A DNA stretch of 64,000 bases from Neobacillus sp. SuZ13 (GCF_030123365.1 NZ_CP126107.1:3293501-3357500); one strand, 5' to 3'. Counted from the stretch's first letter, positions 15,598 through 23,545 are shown. The notes: a model not told the origin generated them from the sequence alone. Translations and numbers: made by a program.

Positions 15598-16275
15598 ATG
15601 GCAAATATAGAATTGATTGAGTCCAAAAAAGGGCTATTGAAGAAAGTAGCTATTCCTGCAGCTGCCATTATTTTATTTTCAACCGGATATGGATTCGGTT
15701 CGAACGGCGCTAAAACCGAACTTAACGGAGAAAAAATGAAATACGAAGAAGTCGCAAAGGAAATTAAATCGGAAAAAGAAGATCTAACAACATATAAAGC
15801 TACCGTTAAAGAAATACAAGCAAAAATTAAAACAGTAAATAATGATTATGCTGCTAGAAAAAAGGAATTTGATGAAGCGAAAAAAATAGCTGACTCAATA
15901 AAAGGCGCAACAGGGCAATTGGACACTTTAAGTAGCAATATTGAGTCAAAGAAAAAGGAAATTGGATCGTTGGATAAAGATATTGAAGCAAAAAAAGATG
16001 AACTTGCAAGTATTGAGGGTACCATTAAAGTTAAAAAGGATGCACCCAAGTCTTTAAGCGCAGGAACATATACCATCGGTAAAGATATCCCTGCTGGACG
16101 TTATAAGGCTACTCCTGTAGGTGGTGGGAGTAATTTTGTTACGTTTGATTTAGAAGGGATTCCAGATGTAAATACTATACTCGGTAGCGGTGGTGAACCA
16201 TCTTATACGTTTGAAGCAATAGATGGGTATAAACTTCAAACTGAATCAGCTGTTAAATTAATTCCAATTGAATAA
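15598..16275 (+). CDS. Membrane-anchored coiled-coil protein
   Basis: 225 residues, start behind AAGGGGGG. One membrane helix (VAIPAAAIILFSTGYGFGSN, about 17-36), a long coiled coil at about 45-150 (KEIKSEKEDLTTYKATVKEI, DIEAKKDELASIEG), then a beta domain opening SAGTYTIGKDIPAGRYKATP, a module seen in surface and phage-related Bacillus proteins. The coiled coil should hold the beta domain away from the membrane, as in the 1698 gene. Followed 12 bases later by the 82-residue gene, so they are co-transcribed. Function unknown. Confidence 0.75.
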   Translation: MANIELIESKKGLLKKVAIPAAAIILFSTGYGFGSNGAKTELNGEKMKYEEVAKEIKSEKEDLTTYKATVKEIQAKIKTVNNDYAARKKEFDEAKKIADSIKGATGQLDTLSSNIESKKKEIGSLDKDIEAKKDELASIEGTIKVKKDAPKSLSAGTYTIGKDIPAGRYKATPVGGGSNFVTFDLEGIPDVNTILGSGGEPSYTFEAIDGYKLQTESAVKLIPIE

Positions 16276-16287
16276 TGGGCGGGAATA

Positions 16288-16536
16288 ATGAACATAGTGA
16301 TTGAAATACATTACAAATCTGATAGTAGAGCCTTACAAACTGGCAAATTTCCACTAAGGGGAAGAACCTCTGTGCAAGTGGCTTTAGATTTTTGGAAGCA
16401 AATAAAAAAGGAAATGTCTTATCACGCTCAATTGGAGAATGTTATTGCAGACGGGAATCAGGATATTACGCAACAAGTAATAGCCCTTGAAGAACAAGAG
16501 TGGAATAAATCGATGAATGATAATTTGCCTTTTTAA
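16288..16536 (+). CDS. Conserved 82-residue protein, copy 2
   Basis: Paralogue of the product of 1217-1465: same length, start (NIVIEIHYKSDSRALQTG), middle (VALDFWKQIKKEMSYH) and end (NDNLPF). Starts 12 bases after the coiled-coil gene with a weak GGGCGGG site, so translational coupling is likely. Function unknown. Confidence 0.8.
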   Translation: MNIVIEIHYKSDSRALQTGKFPLRGRTSVQVALDFWKQIKKEMSYHAQLENVIADGNQDITQQVIALEEQEWNKSMNDNLPF

Positions 16537-16545
16537 AATAGATAA

Positions 16546-16577
16546 AGCCCCTCTCAATTAAGAGAAGGGCTTATTTT
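16546..16577 (+). terminator. Rho-independent terminator
   Basis: GCCCCTCTC AATTAA GAGAAGGGC followed by TTATTTTTTT. Confidence 0.85.
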
Positions 16578-16591
16578 TTTGTGTATTTTTT

Positions 16592-16631
16592 TGAAACTTT
16601 TCCACTATTAGTTCTGTATTACTGGTATAAT
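16592..16631 (+). promoter_or_regulatory. Extended -10 promoter, copy 2
   Basis: TTGAAACTTTTCC then TGGTATAAT at 16623-16631, TTCTACTATACTAG and AGGGGGAAATAT: the same block as before the 1698 gene, but driving a different gene. Confidence 0.6.
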
Positions 16632-16664
16632 TCTACTATACTAGAAAAAATAGGGGGAAATATT

Positions 16665-17018
16665 ATGAGTGAGTTAACTGTAAATATAAACCAAACTCAT
16701 GCAGCACAAACAGAAGGAAAGTCTTATTTCGATGGTGGATTACTTCAATATATTGGATGGTCAATACTGGGCTTTTTAGTTACAGTTTGTACATTTGGAA
16801 TCTGTTATCCTTGGTCGATTACCATGATTTTAGGATGGAAAACAAGACATACAGTGATTAATGGGAGAAGATTACAATTCACTGGATCAGCAATTGGATT
16901 ATTTGGAAATTGGATTAAGTGGTGGATTTTAACTATTATTACACTGGGTATCTACAGTTTTTGGTTATTTATCGCAATGGAAAAATGGAAAACAAAACAT
17001 ACTGTTTTTGCAGATTAA
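16665..17018 (+). CDS. DUF898-type membrane protein
   Basis: 117 residues from ATG 16665 behind AGGGGG; the longer frame runs back through the promoter. Sequence YFDGGLLQYIGWSILGFLVT, CTFGICYPWSITMILGWKTR and GIYSFWLFIAMEKWKTKHT is the repeated W-G-I-C-Y-P-W / G-I-Y-S-F-W pattern of DUF898 (YjgN-like) small membrane proteins. Three membrane segments. Function unknown in the family. Confidence 0.75.
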   Translation: MSELTVNINQTHAAQTEGKSYFDGGLLQYIGWSILGFLVTVCTFGICYPWSITMILGWKTRHTVINGRRLQFTGSAIGLFGNWIKWWILTIITLGIYSFWLFIAMEKWKTKHTVFAD

Positions 17019-17064
17019 TGAATAAAATTTCCATGCAACTAATTTACTATTATTGGAGGTACAT

Positions 17065-17769
17065 ATGAAAAAACTAAGAACGCTTTTAGTATCGTTCACC
17101 ATTTTCGCTTTATTCTTAGCCATTTTTCCTAGTCAATCATCTGCCCATAGTGGGAGACTAGACAAATTAGGTGGTCACTTTAGGAACTCTGACTGCTCAT
17201 ACTTATTACATAAGCCTACTAGTCTAGCTAAAAAAGCTAAAACTAAAGCTGCATTACTTACACTTATTAAAAAGTACAGCAGTAATACATGCAAAAACAA
17301 TTTAACAACCAGTAAGATCAGCCTCGAAGGTTACAAACTCCCTTCTGGCACTGTTACTTCAAAACCAACATTAAAAACAAAGTACACAGCAACTTTTTCA
17401 AAATGCACAGATGGCGATACGGCAAACTTCAAAATTAAAGGCAAAGTCTATAAAACACGCTTTTTGTTTATAGATACACCGGAATATACAACATCAAAAG
17501 AGAAATACGGAAAAGAAGCAAGTAATTACACATGCTCAAAAATAAAGAAAGCCAAGAAAATCACCTTAGAATTAGATGGTAAGGATAAGTACGATAAATA
17601 TGGTCGTCTTTTAGCTTGGGTATGGGTTGATGGAAAACTGCTTCAAGAGAGTATCACTAAAGCAGGATGGGTTGAGGATTATTACGATTACGGAACCTAT
17701 AGACATGAAAGTAAAATTCGTACTGCAATGAAATATGCTAAAAAATATCATAAAGGTATGTATAAGTAA
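17065..17769 (+). CDS. Secreted thermonuclease-like (SNase) protein
   Basis: 234 residues from ATG 17065 (GGAGGTACAT upstream). Signal peptide MKKLRTLLVSFTIFALFLAI ending SSA, then a YHYH/excalibur-like Cys-His module (HSGRLDKLGGHFRNSDCSY), then an SNase OB-fold at about 105-230: DGDTANFKIKG, RFLFIDTPEY (catalytic Arg and Asp), KYGKEAS, KYDKYGRLLAWVWVDGKLLQ. Staphylococcal-nuclease-type enzymes cut DNA and RNA with calcium. Likely exported; with the lipoprotein nuclease at 8871 it makes two surface nucleases in this region. Confidence 0.9.
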   Translation: MKKLRTLLVSFTIFALFLAIFPSQSSAHSGRLDKLGGHFRNSDCSYLLHKPTSLAKKAKTKAALLTLIKKYSSNTCKNNLTTSKISLEGYKLPSGTVTSKPTLKTKYTATFSKCTDGDTANFKIKGKVYKTRFLFIDTPEYTTSKEKYGKEASNYTCSKIKKAKKITLELDGKDKYDKYGRLLAWVWVDGKLLQESITKAGWVEDYYDYGTYRHESKIRTAMKYAKKYHKGMYK

Positions 17770-17774
17770 TTTAG

Positions 17775-17806
17775 TTGCCCCTCTCGATTAAGAGAAGGGC
17801 TTTATT
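17775..17806 (+). terminator. Terminator of the thermonuclease gene
   Basis: GCCCCTCTC GATTAA GAGAAGGGC then TTTATTGTTG. Confidence 0.8.
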
Positions 17807-17875
17807 GTTGTGCATTTTTTTGCAATATATTGATACAGAAGATTTCAAGTTAACATTTAAAGTAGAATAAACTAA

Positions 17876-17904
17876 AAAAGCCCATCTTTGGTGAGGGCTT
17901 TTTT
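17876..17904. terminator. Bidirectional terminator
   Basis: AAAAAAGCCC ... GGGCTTTTTT around CATCTTTGGTGA; serves the broken lipoprotein gene from the right. Confidence 0.75.
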
Positions 17905-17907
17905 GGG

Positions 17908-18432
17908 TTATTGCCATTCATTGGGATAAATACTTATGTTTGACTCATGAAACATTTTATCGAATGTTATTTCATAGCCAAATTTGTAAGGCTCGATTTT
18001 ATCACCAAACTTGATTCCAAATGCTTTTTCTAGTTCTTCTTGAGATTTTGAAGTTTCAATTTGAATGGATGCTAATTTTCCATTGTAAAAAACAGCTAAA
18101 GCATAATCAAAAAGATCATTTTCTCCATAAGAAAGATAATCTGCTTTTACAATTGAATTATCTTTCAACTGAAATTTTCCATTGTTAAACTGTTCTTCTT
18201 CAGTATCTATTTTAAACATTTTATTAAATTCATCTTTCGTAATAAAAGTTTTATCAATAGTTACTTCATTATCCACTTTTCCCTTTAGAGTTTCTGGACT
18301 TTCTTTCTTTTGTTCTTGTTGTGGTTGTGTAGCAGCTTCTTATGATTGCCCGTCATTACTTGTACAACTAACTAAGAATAAAGCAATTGATAAACTTAAA
18401 CAAAACATTTTTATATGGAATGTATTTTTCAC
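17908..18432 (-). pseudogene. Lipoprotein gene broken by an early stop
   Basis: From GTG 18432 (GGAGGG 6 bases upstream) the frame reads a signal peptide with lipobox (SIALFLVSC) and SNDGQS, then hits TAA at 18340-18342. The same frame continues without further stops: Q/E/K linker, then a 120-residue domain (VTIDKTFITKDEFNKMFKID ... ISIYPNEWQ) to 17908. A single nonsense change therefore separates the export signal from the domain. The domain is not recognised. An unsecreted form could start at GTG 18276, but no good ribosome site is seen. Confidence 0.75.
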
Positions 18433-18502
18433 TTTTTTCCCTCCTAGTTACTTCTTATTCTATAACTGATACGATATTCCTTTAGAAAGGTTTCGAAAAA
18501 AA

Positions 18503-18555
18503 GCCACCTCAATTAGCGACTGCCCCGTTATCATGAGAATTAGAAAAAACACCTA
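18503..18555 (-). repeat. Dispersed repeat, diverged copy 9
   Basis: AATTAGCGACTGCCCCGTTA then AATTAGAAAAAACACCT. The remaining 18556-18724 shows no gene. Confidence 0.4.
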
Positions 18556-18724
18556 TGCTACCTGTCCCTTGTAATCCAGTGGACAGTAGATTAATTTAGC
18601 CTTAATGCGTATCTCGATACATATATTGATTTACAATTATTAGGAAACGTATCACACAGAACAATTTTTCACTGTCTTGTTTGATGAGTAAACAGTTTGG
18701 AGATATTATTTACCTTACCAAAAA

Positions 18725-18751
18725 AGGGATCGTCAATTGGACGATTCCTTT
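18725..18751 (-). terminator. Terminator of the 18795 gene
   Basis: Minus strand GGAATCGTCC AATT GACGATCCC then TTTTTT. Confidence 0.7.
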
Positions 18752-18783
18752 CTCAACTAAAGCATATTCAATAAGAAGCACAT
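18752..18783 (-). repeat. Dispersed repeat, partial copy 10
   Basis: CTCAACTAAAGCATATTCAA then TAAGAAGC, directly after the stop of the 18795 gene. Confidence 0.45.
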
Positions 18784-18794
18784 AAATTTTTTTA

Positions 18795-19691
18795 TTAATT
18801 ATTTCTTACTAATAGCTCCTTTTCTAATGATACCCACGCTTTGTCTGCTGACAAAGGTACAAGGCTGTTACCCTTATACAATCGATTGTTATGTTCTATA
18901 AATTTGACCTTAATATCCTTTATGCTAAGATTTAATTCATGGCTTATTTCTTCCACATAATGTACAATTCCTGGGAATAATTGTCCATCTTGAGGGCGAA
19001 ATGGAGGATATTCCTCTAATAGTTTAGGACGATTAGTAGTATTTGTTGCTCCGTTTATATCCAAATAGCAAACTTCTAAATAAAAAAACAAAGCCTTCTC
19101 CAATTTACCTTCCTGTTTTAACAAATCCCCCATAGAAATTCGTACGTTACGAAACAATCCCCATTGCATTTCAACTGCTTTTTCTGACGCAATTCCGTTT
19201 AGCATCCCCCATGCAATATCATATGGATTAGAGGAACCTGAAGAGCTTTTTCTTTTTTCTTCCTCATAAGTTGTTCCATGAGCTTTAAAGAAATTTGTAA
19301 TCCACTGTTTTTTCCTGTCTTCGCCTTGTTTCCTCCAGTAGTTACTTAAAGCCTTTTCGTAATTATCTAGTTGCTCCTCTTTCAGCAACATCTTCTTTTT
19401 TAACTCGTAATTAGTTTTTACAAGAATTGTATTTTTACATTCTGGACATTTCCTTTTTCTTGTTACTTCCTTTTCAAATTTATAATTGCAGTGTGGGCAT
19501 AGCCGTTTGTCATAAGCTCCAATATTGAGATGATAGTTCCCATCTTGAAAGGTAATATTACTAACAGTTTCTTCAACTTTTGTATCTTCATGTGATTCTG
19601 TTGTATCTAAGTTAGTTTGTAATATCGGTTCTGGCTCTTTTGTTTCTATTACCGTTAACCTACCGTTGATGAGTTTAATAGTCGTTTTCAA
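18795..19691 (-). CDS. Zinc-ribbon protein of unknown function
   Basis: 298 residues from TTG 19691, chosen because GGGAGGGATTAAA precedes it; the ATG frame to 19706 overlaps that site. Residues about 65-90 hold a treble CxxC ribbon (LCPHCNYKFEK ... RKCPECKNT). The middle is helical and polar (YWRKQGEDRKKQW); the C-terminal ~130 residues contain KQEGKLEKALFFYLEVCYLD, a TPR-like helix pair. Not a nuclease by any motif I can see. A repeat copy follows it. Confidence 0.65.
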   Translation of the reverse strand: MKTTIKLINGRLTVIETKEPEPILQTNLDTTESHEDTKVEETVSNITFQDGNYHLNIGAYDKRLCPHCNYKFEKEVTRKRKCPECKNTILVKTNYELKKKMLLKEEQLDNYEKALSNYWRKQGEDRKKQWITNFFKAHGTTYEEEKRKSSSGSSNPYDIAWGMLNGIASEKAVEMQWGLFRNVRISMGDLLKQEGKLEKALFFYLEVCYLDINGATNTTNRPKLLEEYPPFRPQDGQLFPGIVHYVEEISHELNLSIKDIKVKFIEHNNRLYKGNSLVPLSADKAWVSLEKELLVRNN

Positions 19692-19800
19692 TTTAATCCC
19701 TCCCATTACAAACTCCCCCCACTAAACGGAGAACCTTTTATAGTTTTTTACAATCTTTTTAACCTTTCGCTTTTTATACAACTTTTTCCTTCTAAATTAC

Positions 19801-19875
19801 TCTGCTACTTTAGTAGCACAAGAAAAAGAGGATGCCGAAGCAACCCCTTGTTCAACTCAAGCACCAGTTAGTTGA
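19801..19875 (-). repeat. Dispersed repeat, copy 11
   Basis: GCTACTTTAGTAGCACAAGA arm, minus-strand GGTTGCTTCGGCATCC hairpin with a TTCG loop, then TTCAACTCAAGCACCAGTTA arm. Confidence 0.65.
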
Positions 19876-19878
19876 CTT

Positions 19879-20091
19879 TCATGAGTAGAAAAAACGAAAA
19901 TAAAGGGCTACAATATAATTAACTATAATAATAAAGGAATAGATTTTTCCAATAAATACAAACCACCCTTTTTCTTTTCGCAGGACAATCAAGTTACCAA
20001 TACACATTATTAGATTAATAATATACAAAGGGGCTACTACTAATTTTGTTGATAGTTCTGGTATGCTCATTTCCATAAATTTGTCAGTCAC
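19879..20091 (-). CDS. Small membrane protein, 70 residues
   Basis: GTG 20091 with AGGGGGAACAT upstream. Two hydrophobic helices (VVAPLYIINLIMCIGNLIVL and FIGKIYSFIIIVNYIVALYF) joined by RKEKGW. No family recognised. It sits between repeat copies 11 and 12 like a cassette. Confidence 0.6.
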   Translation of the reverse strand: MTDKFMEMSIPELSTKLVVAPLYIINLIMCIGNLIVLRKEKGWFVFIGKIYSFIIIVNYIVALYFRFFYS

Positions 20092-20135
20092 ATATGTTCC
20101 CCCTAATTTATATCTAATAATAGCATAATTTAATC

Positions 20136-20230
20136 ATTTCTTATTCAACTAAACTGCTTCGTTAGTTCAATAAGAAAAGGCTGCCACAGCAACCTCTCCT
20201 TCTTAAATTCAAGCACCTGTTAGTTCAATA
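20136..20230 (-). repeat. Dispersed repeat, copy 12 (near full length)
   Basis: Full layout: ATTCAACTAAACTGCTTCGT and TAGTTCAATAAG arm, hairpin GGCTGCCACAGCAACC, then AAGCACCTGTTAGTTCAATA arm. Best copy for deriving the consensus, with 23241. Confidence 0.75.
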
Positions 20231-20466
20231 TTGAAAAGTAATGTTTGAAGTGAATTATTATTTTCTCCTGCTTGAAACTCAATATTTTCTTTTAAAAATC
20301 TAACATTTACCCCTTTTAAATTTAATTCCTTTACTATGTTGTTTAGGTCAATTATTGAACGTGCTAAACGGTATATCTTTATAACGATAAGAGTATCACC
20401 CTTATCTAAAAACTTAATAGCTTCTTTCAATTCATTTCTTTTAGTGGTGCTTGTTCCATCACCTTT
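20228..20466 (-). pseudogene. Internal fragment of a serine recombinase gene
   Basis: Nearly identical to 24119-24357, the middle of the intact recombinase gene: KGDTLIVIKIYRLARSIIDL, then GENNNSLQTLLFNI. It lacks the catalytic N-terminus and the DNA-binding C-terminus. At both ends the match stops inside copies of the dispersed repeat. Substitutions such as D-to-Y in the KIDRLAR motif show it is no longer selected. Confidence 0.85.
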
Positions 20467-20490
20467 TCAAAAAAAATGCTGCCGCGTACG
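20462..20490 (-). repeat. Dispersed repeat, hairpin-only copy 13
   Basis: AAAAAAATGCTGCCGCGTAC and GCGATC: the hairpin part only, abutting the recombinase fragment. Confidence 0.5.
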
Positions 20491-20509
20491 CGATCGGATT
20501 TTCAGCCAA

Positions 20510-20541
20510 AAGAAACGCCTATCTTAACGGATAGCCTTTTT
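20510..20541 (-). terminator. Terminator overlapping the HNH gene stop
   Basis: Minus strand GGCTATCCGTTAAGATAGGC then GTTTCTTTT. Confidence 0.55.
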
Positions 20542-21485
20542 TAATTCGATGATGCGTATTCTCGATAATTAATTTCTTCAAAAGGATTTATATTATATCG
20601 CCTTAAATAAGTTTCTAATTTCCCAAAAGATTCTTTATTTACTGCGACTCCTAAAATTCTTTCCATTAAAGTAATCCACTCTATAAATGTATAGTCATTT
20701 TTGGCTCTATTGCATGGTTTGCAAGCTGGCACAATATTATCCTCTGTACTCCCTTTAAAACCTAAACTAATTGGAACGAAATGGTCACATTCAATATCTT
20801 CTGATGTAGGCATTTCTATATTACAATAAGCGCAACAAGCTATGCCGTTTTCGTTTAAAAAATGATTCATCATAATTTCTAAAGAAAATTTAGTTAAATT
20901 ATAAGGCATCCCGCATTTTATAGCCCTTTGATTATGATGATTATAGCGATTAATAACTTCTTTGTATCTAAAAACTGACTTTTCTTCTGGTTGCTCTATT
21001 TTGCGATACCGCTTTAAAAAGTCTTTTTGATAACACTCTTTGCATCTTGGTATTCTTTTGCCTTTACTATCTTTTTTAAAAGCCCATAAAGGTAAGATTT
21101 TATTACACGTCCAGCAATGATTAACTTCGAATTTTGCTAATATATCATTGATTTGACGTTTTTTTTGCGAAAGAACAGTCAATGTAGCGTTGTCGTTCAA
21201 ATGTTTTTGGTACAAATGAAATAAATCCTCATCAGTTGCTTTAAGCAACTCTAAAGGATTCTCGTATTTAAGGGCTACTAATTCAATCTGTTCAAGATTT
21301 TCGGCTTTTATTTTTACTTTTTCTTTTTTGGGTCTAGGTTTATCGGCTGACTTTGTTTTTTCTTCATAAAGCGCATCGTCACAAACTTTACAAATATTCC
21401 GTTTGCCTCCAATGCCTTTCATATCAATATAAAAAGCATTTAATGTTTTCCATTCGCCGCATATTTTGCATTCTTTACCTTCCAA
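20541..21485 (-). CDS. HNH endonuclease with zinc ribbons
   Basis: 314 residues from TTG 21485 behind AAAGGGGGATGCATC. Two CxxC ribbons (CKICGEWK...CKVC at 5-35, and CWTCNKIL...CKEC at about 122-149), then an HNH core at about 217-265: CAYCNIEM, ECDHFVPISLGF (D-H pair), NIVPACKPCNRAKND. HNH enzymes nick or cut DNA with a single metal. The double-ribbon layout is common in phage and mobile-element homing HNH proteins. Unlinked to any intron here. Confidence 0.85.
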   Translation of the reverse strand: MEGKECKICGEWKTLNAFYIDMKGIGGKRNICKVCDDALYEEKTKSADKPRPKKEKVKIKAENLEQIELVALKYENPLELLKATDEDLFHLYQKHLNDNATLTVLSQKKRQINDILAKFEVNHCWTCNKILPLWAFKKDSKGKRIPRCKECYQKDFLKRYRKIEQPEEKSVFRYKEVINRYNHHNQRAIKCGMPYNLTKFSLEIMMNHFLNENGIACCAYCNIEMPTSEDIECDHFVPISLGFKGSTEDNIVPACKPCNRAKNDYTFIEWITLMERILGVAVNKESFGKLETYLRRYNINPFEEINYREYASSN

Positions 21486-21752
21486 GATGCATCCCCCTTT
21501 TTCGCAACTCGTGTTAAGAAAATATTACCATATTTTATAGGTGTAAAGGTAAAAATAAATGGTGGAACCCTTTCCTTAACCACCATTTTCTTCAACCAAT
21601 CATAGAGGGAAAGATTATAAGCACAAAAAAAGGAGCACCGCAAACTGCAGCACCCTTCACTTTTTATAATTGATATTATATTATATTAAATTATTTTATT
21701 TTAATAAAAATAAGGATGAACAATGAATGTTCTCCCCCTCTTACCATTTACA

Positions 21753-21905
21753 TTAAAGTGAGATAATGGAAACCATTTTAAACGTCCAGTCGCATTTTAT
21801 TTGAACCATTTCTTTGTCAGTATTTATATCAATCACTATGTATAATTTTCCCCTTGTTAAGCCCTCAGAATATACACCTTGGAGTTCGACAAACCATAAT
21901 CTTAT
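21753..21905 (-). pseudogene. Small gene remnant
   Basis: About 50 codons ending TAA with coding character (LWFVELQGVYSEGLTRGKLY, then IVIDINTDKEMVQIKCDWTF) but no usable start: the good AAGGAGG site at about 21915 leads into another frame. Probably a frameshifted small protein gene. Confidence 0.4.
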
Positions 21906-21962
21906 TTATTATAAAACCTCCTTATTAAATCTGAATAACTTATAATTAATCACACATTATTA

Positions 21963-22034
21963 AGCTAACCTTCCCGTTAGCTGAACAAGAAAAGCGATTG
22001 CTCTTTTTGAACAATCGCTACCCTTTAGTTGAAC
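21963..22034 (-). repeat. Dispersed repeat, copy 14
   Basis: GCTAACCTTCCCGTTAGCTG arm; hairpin AGCGATTG...CAATCGCT differs in sequence from the GGCTGCC type but keeps the pairing; then TTAGTTGAAC. Confidence 0.6.
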
Positions 22035-22098
22035 AACAGGGTTCATTGCTACAGCTTGAAATAATTCACTGTATTTTCATCGCATTCTATACTAACAC

Positions 22099-22303
22099 TC
22101 AAAGTTTCCTAACTGCATAGTTATTGTTTTCAATGGCGTATTCATATTGATGGAACCGTCCGACTACTCGCTCCTCTCCTTCTGTGTCCAGAAAAATGCT
22201 GAAAAGCTTTTGCCTTAACCAATTCAATGATGGGTGATATATCTGAATAATCTTGTCGGCAAAAGATAATTGGCTCTCCCTTATCTTTAAAATTGACTAA
22301 CAT
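22099..22303 (-). pseudogene. Frameshifted small conserved-looking gene
   Basis: ATG 22303 with TAGGAG upstream reads LVNFKDKGEPIIFCRQDYSD and ISPIIELVKAKAF, then shifts frame near 22194. In the next frame it continues IFLDTEGEERVVGRFHQYEY and AIENNNYAVRKL to TGA 22099. One extra base in GCTTTTCAGC explains it. Restored length 67-68 residues. No family recognised. Confidence 0.65.
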
Positions 22304-22483
22304 AAAATTGCTCCTAATAACCTACGAAAATTTTACAGGATGCCTTTTTCCCATTTATATTCCTTGCCCTAAAGATTTAGATTTATAATAAGATTGAAAA
22401 AGACAGCCTTTCGACTGCCGTTATTATTTGTAAATTCCATTTATTCAGATTAATAATACTGAGGCGAAAACTATCAGTCCATC

Positions 22484-22512
22484 ATCAATTAAAGCACCCG
22501 TTACTTTAATAA
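22484..22512 (-). repeat. Dispersed repeat, partial copy 15
   Basis: ATCAATTAAAGCACCCGTTA then CTTTAATAAG; overlaps the last codons of the 22501 gene. Confidence 0.5.
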
Positions 22513-22764
22513 GCCTTTACTAAATAAAGGGGCATCTGGAAACAAAAGCATAAAAACTGCTAATAGAAAAACTATTCCTGATACACCCATATACACTTTA
22601 GAATTAGCATTGTTTTGTTTACGTTCAACAATTCCTAGCAGTAGAAAGAGTATCCCTAAAAGTATTGCTATAATTGGATTTCCTACAAAGACATTAGTAA
22701 AAAAACGTAAAATAAATAACAAATAAATTAAAAAAAGGCACACCACTTTTATAACTTTTTGCAT
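22501..22764 (-). CDS. YczI/DUF3953-like small membrane protein
   Basis: 87 residues, three hydrophobic helices (VVCLFLIYLLFILRFFTNVF, PIIAILLGILFLLLGIVERK, VYMGVSGIVFLLAVFMLLFP). The layout with ERKQNN between helices two and three resembles the DUF3953 family (B. subtilis YczI). Start ATG has GGAAGG upstream. Its 3' end is made by a dispersed-repeat arm. Confidence 0.6.
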   Translation of the reverse strand: MQKVIKVVCLFLIYLLFILRFFTNVFVGNPIIAILLGILFLLLGIVERKQNNANSKVYMGVSGIVFLLAVFMLLFPDAPLFSKGLLK

Positions 22765-22829
22765 AATATTTCCTTCCGTATCTCTTTTTATATTTTAGTG
22801 TTTATGGATACCAACTTTTTATTCTTTCT

Positions 22830-22890
22830 TCTTCCACTATCCTGCCACTTTAGTTCAATAAAAAGAGACCGCCGCAGCGATCTTCATCTA
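22830..22890 (-). repeat. Dispersed repeat, copy 16
   Basis: CACTATCCTGCCACTTTAGT then AAAAAGAGACCGCCGCAGCG hairpin. Bases 22891-23078 show no gene. Confidence 0.6.
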
Positions 22891-23078
22891 ACCGTCTTTT
22901 GATACTTGTATCATGGCTTTTCCAAGTTGTTCCGAGGTAACGACATTGCTAGATTTCATAATTATAGGATAAAAAGGTTTTAATAAAGAATAAAAAAGTT
23001 AATACAATTTTGTTTTTGATTTCACCCTACGTACGCACCTTTTAACGCTTTATTTAATATTGTGACATTTTGCTTAAG

Positions 23079-23186
23079 TTATTTCTTTAACCCCAACAGT
23101 ACATAAATATAGTACAGTATTGCAATAGCAATCCCAAAACCAATGACTAACCAAAGAAGGTCGAAGTCAATGAAAATAATAATCAT
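23079..23186 (-). CDS. 35-residue single-helix membrane peptide (possible)
   Basis: ATG 23186 to TAA 23079: MIIIFIDFDLLWLVIGFGIA, then IAILYYIYVLLGLKK. One membrane helix with a basic end. The AAGGGG site directly abuts the ATG, so the start is uncertain. Listed because the frame is clean and hydrophobic throughout. Confidence 0.35.
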   Translation of the reverse strand: MIIIFIDFDLLWLVIGFGIAIAILYYIYVLLGLKK

Positions 23187-23240
23187 CCCCTTTTTATTTA
23201 TGATCCCTTTAACCTATTCTCTTGACCAAATAAATAATCC

Positions 23241-23318
23241 TTCTTCAACTATACTGCCCGTTAGCTAAATAAGAAAAAGGCTGCCGAAGCAACCTATCCT
23301 TCCTCAATTCAGTAAGTA
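23241..23318 (-). repeat. Dispersed repeat, copy 17 (near full length)
   Basis: TTCTTCAACTATACTGCCCG arm, AAAAAGGCTGCCGAAGCAAC hairpin (TTCG loop on the minus strand), TCCTTCCTCAATTCAG. Confidence 0.75.
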
Positions 23319-23349
23319 CATCCCTTCACAATAAGGCGAACCTGACCAG

Positions 23350-23445
23350 TTATTTATTATTTAAATACTTCTTTCCATCAGCAATTTGCTTTAATAAAAC
23401 AACAATCCAAATTAGAGCAAGAAAAAAATAATAAAATAAATCCAT
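23350..23445 (-). CDS. 31-residue membrane peptide
   Basis: ATG 23445 with a consensus AGGAGGTGTTAAA, stop TAA at 23350. MDLFYYFFLALIWIVVLLKQ then a basic tail IADGKKYLNNK: one membrane helix. The near-perfect ribosome site makes translation likely. Small hydrophobic peptides can act in toxin or membrane-complex roles; no evidence chooses between them. Confidence 0.6.
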   Translation of the reverse strand: MDLFYYFFLALIWIVVLLKQIADGKKYLNNK

Positions 23446-23508
23446 TTTAACACCTCCTAATTTTTCCCTTAACTATCTTACTTATTCTCTTACAATCATA
23501 ATAAATCC

Positions 23509-23545
23509 TTCTTCAACAAACCTGCTTCGTTAGCATAAGTACATT
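23509..23545 (-). repeat. Dispersed repeat, partial copy 18
   Basis: CTTCTTCAACAAACCTGCTTCG then TTAGCATAAGTACATTTTTT. Bases 23546-23872 hold no gene, but include the CGGACTACCTACTA word also present near 2868. Confidence 0.5.

Noticed and set aside
21440..21643. Leftward frame of 67 codons upstream of the HNH gene
   Set aside because: Overlaps the HNH start in another frame and shows no coding character.
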